Shown: positions 7,191-11,942 of the stretch, one piece after another
Numbering within the stretch: position 1 is the first letter of the stretch
Layout: each line of letters opens with the position of its first letter
Source: Pavlovales sp. CCMP2436
Lineage: Eukaryota > Haptophyta > Pavlovophyceae > Pavlovales
DNA length: 11,942 nt
Direction: 5' to 3'
NCBI GenBank assembly: GCA_026770615.1
Contig: MU631752.1
Coordinates: forward strand, 90,460-102,401
Translations under genes and position numbers: made by a program
The notes under the pieces: model-generated
Told to the model about the DNA's origin: nothing
Seen by the model: the letters and a program-made list of their open reading frames with translations, nothing else
The model's database searches: none

Positions 7191-9015
7191 CATACTTGGC
7201 AAAACTGCGTATCGCAAGCAATGCCCCCAACTTAAGTGTCACAGACAGACATTTTACAGTCATAAGTGCAGCCGAAGAAGACATATTAAGGACATGCGGC
7301 AGCGCTATAAGGGACATGCTTATTGCTCTTCAAAATGCCCTACCGATGCATAGAAACACGGCTGCAGTAGCAAAAGCAGTCAAGACCCTGTTCACACAGT
7401 AACATAGGCCAACATTTAGGCGATTAAAACACCCGGAGCAGCTGGAAATATTACGGGAAATCCTGCCCGCACTAACGTCGGCATTATGCGGACCTATGTG
7501 CTTCCGGTTCGTCACACGCCACACAGCACTCATATATGCACTCAGATACCAACCACCGATAGCGGAGAAACCACAATTGTGCGCCCCACATGTCGGGGTC
7601 GACGGTTCATTTATCAAACCTGATGGAAACGGCGAGGCTCGAGCAGCCGGTGCGGCGTGTTTTTACGTACTCCCATCACACTCTATCCGCGGCATGACAC
7701 ATGCTTCAGAGGCACACATCCTCACCTGCACATTCTTAGGCGATCAGAGCTGTTCATCGGATGGGACCATGACACAGGCGTAAAGCGCCTAGACTGGCAC
7801 AGACGGCACCTAGGCCGCAACCTCCTACCACATGGGTTAAGGGATCCCACGAGCTATGATGCAAACCCTCACTTTTACCGCCTACTCAGCCTCAAACATT
7901 GTAACGAGGCGCACGGACGCTACAGGAACGCGACTCACACTGCGGCTCATACCAATTCGGATGATGAAGTAGCCAGAATTCTGCATACCCCGGGAGCGGT
8001 ACGTCACGATCACGCCTCGAGAGCTAGAATAGTGACAGCAGAGGCGCTAAAGAAAGTGACCCGGCTCTTCATCTCCACATGAGGCGACAACTGGCGCAGC
8101 CAGGCTGATTTGCCTCCCCACCTCCAACCCCCGGCTGTCATAAAGCTCGTGCAGAACGCATTGAGCGACTGAGACTCAAAGGCAGTAGCAGTACACAGAG
8201 AAGCCGCCACAGTACAGCTCACAAAAAACACGCTTACGGCCCAGTGCTGGGCAATAGCGGCCGCTGCGACAGGAGACATCATCACATCCGACCAACGAGC
8301 AGCACGCCATGCGCTAATAGACAGAGTTGCGAGGGATTGCCTAGAGAAGAGAGGCCCGAGGGATTGCCTAGAGAAGAGAGGCCCCGTCAAACATGCCCCC
8401 GGCATAGGTAGAATGGCCAATGTAGAAGCCATGTGATCAAAAGAAAGCACGAAGGCTCTGCGCCTCCCACGAGTCAGGGGCCAACAGCGACCTACGGAAA
8501 AGTACACCAAACACATGGCCAGATTGATACTCGGATCATACCGCCACAATGCCGAGTTGGCAGCAGAATTTCCGGCGATGGCCACCACTACAATTACCAT
8601 TAACGGAAGGTCCGAAACAATGGGCCTCACCTGCCCTCTATGCAAAGCACTCAACTCACAAGACACACAATATCACTTATACCACGAGTGCTCGTCAACG
8701 GAAAAGCACCGCCATGACCTCCACCGCTCCCTCTGCAAGGAACTGTCCCCGAGCCTGGGACCCGCCAAATCAAATTCAATGGCGACACACATGATATCTC
8801 GGCCGGACTACTTCACCGGAAGAGTAGGATTAAGTGTCAAAGAAGAGCTCAGAAAGAAGGACGTCGACACCGGTGACGCACCCAGGCCCGGTGACTTATA
8901 CTACACTCTCCTACGCCATAGCCTCAGAATGCACAAATCACGCGAAGCGGCAATCGAAGCATCAGCGGCGTCAACCAAGGACAATATATCTCTTCATACG
9001 ACGCGTAAAAGTTGA
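7187..9015 (+). pseudogene. Decayed non-LTR retrotransposon polyprotein C-terminus (RNase H-like domain plus CCHC zinc knuckle)
   Basis: This is a broken coding region, read in one frame from the edge of R-B to 7783 and in the -1 frame from about 7740 to 9015. The RNase H-like domain would cut the RNA strand of RNA-DNA hybrids during reverse transcription. Candidate catalytic residues appear in order: D in VDGSF (about 7601), E in HASEAH (about 7708), D in IGWDHD (about 7762) and D in HTNSDDEVAR (about 7962). Downstream is the zinc knuckle CPLC...H...C (codons at 8632, 8641, 8674 and 8689), C-x2-C-x10-H-x4-C, as found after RNase H in several LINE clades. In-frame stops are TAA at 7400 and TGA at 8080, 8170 and 8434, and there is a frame break near 7740. 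An in-frame 27-bp duplication lies at 8331-8384. Endonuclease and reverse transcriptase domains are absent, so the copy is truncated and not autonomous. A minus-strand frame at 8010-8666 is a shadow. Confidence 0.7.
8331..8384 (+). repeat. 27-bp in-frame tandem duplication
   Basis: GAGGGATTGCCTAGAGAAGA plus GAGGCCC occurs twice without interruption (8331-8357 and 8358-8384). It adds nine codons and leaves the retroelement frame unchanged. It looks like a recent slippage or duplication. Confidence 0.9.
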
Positions 9016-9097
9016 AGGTAGCCATGTGGGCCGCCTAGACAGCTGAGCGGGCAGCAAGGAAACTAAACTGAATCAAAACACAGCACCAGCGGCCATA

Positions 9098-9144
9098 CCA
9101 CCTATACTTATGAAAGGGATTCAAGCTAGCGTCTCCACCTATAC
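9098..9144 (+). mobile_element. 27-bp solo terminal fragment flanked by a 10-bp direct repeat
   Basis: CCACCTATAC at 9098-9107 is repeated at 9135-9144. Between them, 9108-9134 matches 2096-2122 at 26 of 27 positions, that is, the left end of the large inverted repeat. Deleting the insert and one copy of the direct repeat gives a normal proline-rich repeat unit. This is either a target-duplicating insertion of a tiny element or the footprint of a larger one. Confidence 0.7.
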
Positions 9145-9217
9145 AATACGAGCCCATACCCCCAACGGACAGCATCGCGCAAAAAAAGGAACCATCAGCA
9201 TTACCTCCTATGCAGTA

Positions 9218-9384
9218 CAGGGGATCGCGGGCAATAAGAACGCCGCTTTTTGAGGCTGAGGCTGAGTTTCTTAGCAAATTACATACCAACAATGCTTAAA
9301 TTTGTTTAAAATACATACAAACAATGCAAAAAAAAGAGGCTCAGTTTCTTAACACGACGGTTTCTTCTTGCCCGCGATCCCCTG
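9218..9384. mobile_element. TA-flanked MITE, copy 2 (167 bp)
   Basis: A TIR of 23 bp beginning CAGGGGATCGCGGGCAA matches its partner at 9362-9384 at 22 of 23 positions. TA is duplicated at 9216-9217 and 9385-9386. The uninterrupted target can be read in the neighbouring repeat unit (CCTATGCAATATGAGCCC at about 9445), proving a TA insertion site. Internal direct repeats include ACATACMAACAATGC and GAGGCTSAGTTTCTTA. There is no coding capacity. This copy is closely related to 4932-5071. Confidence 0.9.
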
Positions 9385-9882
9385 TATGAGCCCATACCTC
9401 CAACAGACAGCATCGCCCAAAATGAAGCACCAGCGGCCATACCACCTATGCAATATGAGCCCATACCCCAAACGGACAGCATCGCCCAAATCGAGGCACC
9501 AGTGGCTATACCGCGGTATGAGCCTATACCCCCAACGGACAGCATCGCTCAGTATGAGCCCGTATCCCCAACGGCCATACCACCTGTACAGCAAGGGCCC
9601 ACACCCCCAACGGACACCAGTGCACTGACCACCCCTGCCAAACGAAGATGCCTAATGCGCAACCAACCTACGAATAATGAAGATTCATAAACAGGTGTAA
9701 ACCCGACCATACCCTCCATGCAGCCGAAGCCCACCCTCAGGCTCAGCCGAAGCCAGCAACGCTTACGCACATCAAACGTGAAAAACGCAACCAGAGACCG
9801 TCTCGAACCAAAACCCTACAGGAGCAGCCAGTCCCACCGAACACAAAACAGGACCAGCCAGTCCCGCCATAAACCACGAATC

Positions 9883-10139
9883 CGCAGCAGGCCCGTCACG
9901 CATGCACGCACTGATCCATGACAAGTCCTTCATATTCATGCACCACTCACGAACACTGCGCTCAGCAACCAAACGGGCCCTTGAAACCGGCCAGTCACCC
10001 ACGCTGTCACACCACTCGGGCGACAAAAAATCTAAAACCAAACATGAGCCAGCAAGCCCGCCACACCCCGCAACCCAAAGTCCTGCGCCCGAGGCCCACC
10101 CCCGTCAAGGGGTGGGATAGAATGGGCCAGCAGCCAGGC
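9883..10139 (+). repeat. Retroelement tail segment, copy 2
   Basis: Homologous to 6301-6598 as described there, and leads directly into R-C. Between 9691 and 9882 the sequence is Arg/Pro/Ser-rich in one frame (9718-9921) and includes a short repeated phrase, CCAGCCAGTCCC. I cannot assign this interval further. Confidence 0.7.
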
Positions 10140-10648
10140 TAGCGAGGAAGTAATGTTTGGGATGCGCGAAGGTGGGCCGCACTCGCAGACGGTGCTGCAT
10201 TTTTAGACAACGCGAGGGAGAGCAGTGGAGGTCGGTCAGCGCGCCAGTCGAGAGTTGTCAGTCGTCGATCGTCGTGTGGCTGAACTGATCAGCGGTGGGG
10301 ACGGTATCCGTGTGCTGGGTGGATCCCTGGATCTGAGTGTTTTTAAACACTTGAATCCAGTGAGATCCTCCCGGGGACGGACGTTTAAGCAAAGGAGGAT
10401 AAAAAGGGATAGGATCGCAACTTGGCTCCCGGACTAACCGAGCTGGTGCGCGAGCAAAAAATGGCGCCCCCCGTTGCCCGCGCGCTGCTGGCGCTGCTGG
10501 AGGGGGATGAGCTCGAGCGCGCCGCGTCAGCAGCTGACGACCGGCGCGGCAGCCCGGTGGCGCCGGCGGCGCTCGAGCCTCTCCTCGCGCCGGACGTCAC
10601 ACTGCCCGCCGCGTATCCTCCTTTGGTTTAACTAGAAACTTAAACACA
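10140..10648 (+). repeat. R repeat, copy C: right terminal direct repeat, split by a 238-bp insertion
   Basis: Near-identical to R-B from TAGCGAGGAAGT (10140) to GGACGTTTAA (10388). It then resumes at 10627 with TTTAACTAGAAACTTA, the same sequence that follows directly in R-B. The break is caused by the TIR element at 10389-10626. The conserved hairpin is at 10317-10372. This copy lies upstream of UBL5 and may overlap its promoter region. Confidence 0.85.
10389..10626. mobile_element. 238-bp TIR element inserted at TTTAA, carrying a GC-rich internal frame
   Basis: The termini are [G/C]CAAAGGAGGATA in inverted orientation (10389-10401 and 10614-10626), flanked by TTTAA on both sides (10384-10388 and 10627-10631). 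R-B shows the empty site with a single TTTAA. The TTAA core suggests a piggyBac-like target preference, but the TIR symmetry fits a 5-bp duplication better, so the family is uncertain. The interior is far more GC-rich than the R repeat and holds an uninterrupted frame from an ATG at 10461 (MAPPVARALLALLEGDELER... ending in the right TIR) with GC-rich third positions like the host genes. It may be a captured host gene fragment. That is inference, and no product can be named. Confidence 0.8.
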
Positions 10649-10764
10649 GAGAAGTCGCCCGGGATAATTTAAATTCGGTGCGACAGCCATCGTTGCCCCT
10701 CCCGCTGGCTGGAGAACGCAGCCGCGTGACCGTCGCACGCAGAGCTGCGCCGCGTAGGGGGGCC
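10649..10764 (+). promoter_or_regulatory. Probable promoter remainder / 5' UTR of UBL5
   Basis: A short interval lies between the end of R-C and the UBL5 start codon. An in-frame upstream ATG-less extension exists (a frame opens at 10678 on GTG), but the conserved N-terminus MIEV starts at 10765, so this part is taken as untranslated. With only 116 bp of unique sequence, transcription may start within or close to the transposon-derived R-C repeat. Confidence 0.35.
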
Positions 10765-10986
10765 ATGATCGAGGTGATCTGCAACGATCGCCTTGGTAAG
10801 AAGGTGCGCGTCAAGTGTAACCCGGAAGACACTATTGGCGACCTCAAGAAGCTGCTCGCCGCGCAGATCGGGACCCGGCCCGAGAAGCTTCGCATTCAAA
10901 AGTGGTACACGATTTACAAGGACCACATCACCCTTGAGGACTACGAGATCCACGACGGAATGGGCCTCGAGCTGTACTACAACTAG
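10765..10986 (+). CDS. UBL5: Ubiquitin-like protein 5 (UBL5 / Hub1)
   Basis: This 73-residue protein has the exact size and nearly the full sequence pattern of eukaryotic UBL5/Hub1: [19 protein letters not shown] at the N-terminus, DTIGDLKKL (about 22-30), KWYTI-x-KDH (about 46-54) and [14 protein letters not shown] at the end. It has the ubiquitin beta-grasp fold but ends in two tyrosines plus Asn instead of the Gly-Gly needed for conjugation. In other eukaryotes the family acts non-covalently on spliceosomal proteins (Snu66, Prp38) through HIND motifs and tunes splice-site use in the nucleus. The start is set by the family's invariant N-terminus; the upstream in-frame codons are not conserved. 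The -3 base is G, an acceptable context. The gene is intronless and ends in TAG, like the transporter gene. It stands alone between two R repeats in opposite orientation. Confidence 0.97.
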   Translation: MIEVICNDRLGKKVRVKCNPEDTIGDLKKLLAAQIGTRPEKLRIQKWYTIYKDHITLEDYEIHDGMGLELYYN

Positions 10987-11227
10987 CCCTCGAGCAGGAG
11001 GCCGACCCGGGCAAGTCGACACGGCAGCAGACGCAGGTGATGAGGCCCTTCCGGCAGCCGTGCGCTGACTCCGAACGCAGACACTCGCCAGAGACCGTCG
11101 GAGGGAGGAGAGCCAGCGCACTTGCGCTCAAAACGCACATACCGATCAACGCGAAAACCAGCTTGGTATCGCTCGGGCGAATCAGAGCCTCTCGGGGGGG
11201 GGAGGTCGAGAAGACATCAGCTGTGTG
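10987..11227 (+). other. 3' flank of UBL5 with a TG microsatellite
   Basis: GC-rich sequence follows the stop. A run of nine G lies near 11194-11202, and a (TG)n tract begins at about 11221 and runs into the end of R-D. No clear polyadenylation hexamer or second gene is seen. Confidence 0.4.
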
Positions 11228-11425
11228 TGTGTGTGTGTAAATTTCTAAGTTAACGTCCGTCCCCGAATGGGTCTGAAACCCGAACCCGAGCGTTAAGAAA
11301 CGCTCGAATCCAGGGACCCCTTCCGATCACACCGGACACCGTCCCCACCGCTGAGTCTGATCAATAAAAACGACAAACGACGAAGCTCGCCGACTGGTTT
11401 GCTGCTGACCGACACCTCTGCATTT
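11228..11425 (-). repeat. R repeat, copy D (inverted, diverged)
   Basis: On the minus strand it reads, in the R order, GTCGGTCAGC, CAGTCG, GATCAGACTCAGCGGTGGGG, CCCTGGATT, GGGGACGGACGTTAACTTAGAAA and then a CA-rich run. It lacks or has lost the first part of R, or that part is too diverged to align by eye. The perfect hairpin GAGCGTT/AACGCTC at about 11287-11304 replaces the GAGTGTTT/AAACACTT of copies B and C. Confidence 0.75.
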
Positions 11426-11812
11426 CGAGCGCTCGAGCTGCCGCACGCCTGCGCACGCGACACACCTGTAGTGCAATAACACAGACAACTATACTCCGAC
11501 AGCCGGTTTCCCACAGTGTGTTTCTTCACAAGGGGCAGGAGCCACAAAGTGGGAGGCTTTTTTTAGGTAAGCGCGCTGACCATCCTTTTCTCCCAGTGGT
11601 AGTAGATAAGAAGGCCCGATATTGCCGATCCCAGCGTATGGGTATGGTTCGAATCGTGGTGAGAGATTACCTTTCCGCTTATACGGGGCATCGAGAAGGT
11701 TTCCACACGTCGGCATTCGGCACGGAGCGCGCACCCGCAGAAGCCCCCTGCGAGATCAAAGGCAGCCGCCACCTGAGGTGGCCGCACGAGATTGGAGGTT
11801 ACCTCGTGCTGA
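11426..11812. other. Unassigned intergenic sequence
   Basis: No gene is recognisable. A T7 run lies near 11560. GGTTCGAATC at about 11648 resembles a tRNA B box, but no complete tRNA folds around it. The complementary GCGCGCTGACC at about 11570 resembles part of the R repeat on the other strand, too short to call. Confidence 0.3.
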
Positions 11813-11942
11813 TCGCACACGTCCCTCTCGGTCGAGGACACTCAAGGATCAATCAAGGGCGACATCCCGGATGTGCTGCCGACGCGCAAGCCGCGCGCAG
11901 CAAGGTCTCGGCCGGGCATCATTCCCGGAGACCTAGGCATGC
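11813..11942 (+). CDS. Possible partial coding exon at the window edge
   Basis: The frame that opens after a TGA at 11810 runs to the window end and reads IKGDIPDVLPTRKPRAA, then a segment ending PGIIPGDLGM. About three quarters of the third codon positions in its last 30 codons are G or C, similar to the two host genes. There is no in-frame ATG before the end of the window except the final codon, so if real it is an internal or spliced exon. The product is unknown. A competing frame (11622-11936) is longer but Arg/Ser-rich and less protein-like. Confidence 0.25.

Larger units (their letters stand above)
9081..9690 (+). pseudogene. Proline-rich tandem-repeat ORF, disrupted by two insertions
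   Basis: Units of 69 bp encode YEPIPPTDSIAQ-x-EAPAAIPPMQ or variants. Full units are at 9147-9215 and 9385-9453. A 63-bp unit is at 9454-9516, and shorter degenerate units follow at 9517-9552 and 9553-9591. The frame then runs TTPAKRRC...NNEDS to a TAA at 9688-9690. Upstream, a partial unit at about 9083-9107 is broken by a 27-bp insert. The unit at 9147-9215 is separated from the next by the TA-MITE. Removing the MITE plus one TA rejoins the same frame across the junction, so the frame was continuous before that insertion. Low-complexity Pro-rich proteins of this kind could be a structural or gag-like product, or may not be translated at all. I recognise no family. It lies 66 bp after the zinc-knuckle frame ends. 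Confidence 0.5.

Noticed and set aside
7400..7402. Idea that the frame break near 7740 is a programmed -1 ribosomal frameshift
   Set aside because: No slippery heptamer or downstream pseudoknot is evident there, and the copy also has ordinary stops (TAA at 7400), so simple decay is the better explanation.
8010..8666. 218-codon minus-strand frame opposite the retroelement
   Set aside because: It overlaps a sense frame with a recognisable zinc knuckle, and its own translation shows no known motif.
9718..9921. Arg/Ser-rich frame between the proline-rich ORF and tail-2
   Set aside because: It is low complexity with short direct repeats, and the frame is not conserved in tail-1. There is not enough to call a gene.
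11585..11675. tRNA-like sequence with GGTTCGAATC
   Set aside because: The T-stem does not pair, the D and anticodon arms are incomplete, and no full cloverleaf could be built. At most it is a chance B box or a very old relic.

Overview
The window looks like eukaryotic nuclear DNA, most likely from a GC-rich microalga or related protist. Two conserved, intronless host genes with very GC-rich third codon positions sit at its two ends: a PiT/Pho4-type inorganic phosphate transporter (271-1830) and a UBL5/Hub1 ubiquitin-like protein (10765-10986). No bacterial operon, Shine-Dalgarno or phage signals are visible. The phosphate transporter reads like those of haptophyte or stramenopile algae, but that placement is an impression and not a measured result.

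About 9 kb between the host genes is an accessory, transposon-dominated zone. From 2099 to about 4909 lies one large, diverged inverted repeat: arms 2099-3637 and 3794-4909, with an AT-rich centre at 3638-3793. The left arm is interrupted by a 633-bp element with perfect 16-bp terminal inverted repeats and a TCCG direct repeat (2402-3034). The right arm carries 100-bp and 72-bp tandem repeats, as in foldback-type elements. Next comes a cluster of small palindromic elements (4932-5656): a TA-flanked MITE (miniature inverted-repeat element), a second foldback, and degraded relatives. From 5657 to 6300 I recognise nothing except GC-rich self-complementary sequence.

From 6301 to 10648 the layout is: tail-1, repeat R-A, repeat R-B, a decayed retroelement body, a proline-rich repeat ORF, tail-2 and repeat R-C. 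The body encodes an RNase H-like domain (candidate catalytic D, E, D, D all visible) followed by a C-x2-C-x10-H-x4-C zinc knuckle, which is the C-terminal signature of a non-LTR (LINE-type) retrotransposon. It is nevertheless bounded by two nearly identical direct repeats of about 250 bp (R-B and R-C), like LTRs. All four R copies, including an inverted one (R-D) downstream of UBL5, keep a long hairpin with base-pair-preserving substitutions, which points to a structural RNA or DNA element.

Three further insertions can be dated by their target sites: a 167-bp TA-MITE in the proline-rich repeat array (9218-9384), a 27-bp end fragment flanked by a 10-bp direct repeat (9098-9144), and a 238-bp TIR element with TTTAA flanks inside R-C (10389-10626). 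UBL5 sits in about 0.6 kb between two R copies whose 3' ends both point towards it. The last 130 bp of the window may be the start of another coding exon.

The two host genes act separately, one in phosphate import and one in pre-mRNA splicing. The rest is a nest of insertions whose order can partly be reconstructed.
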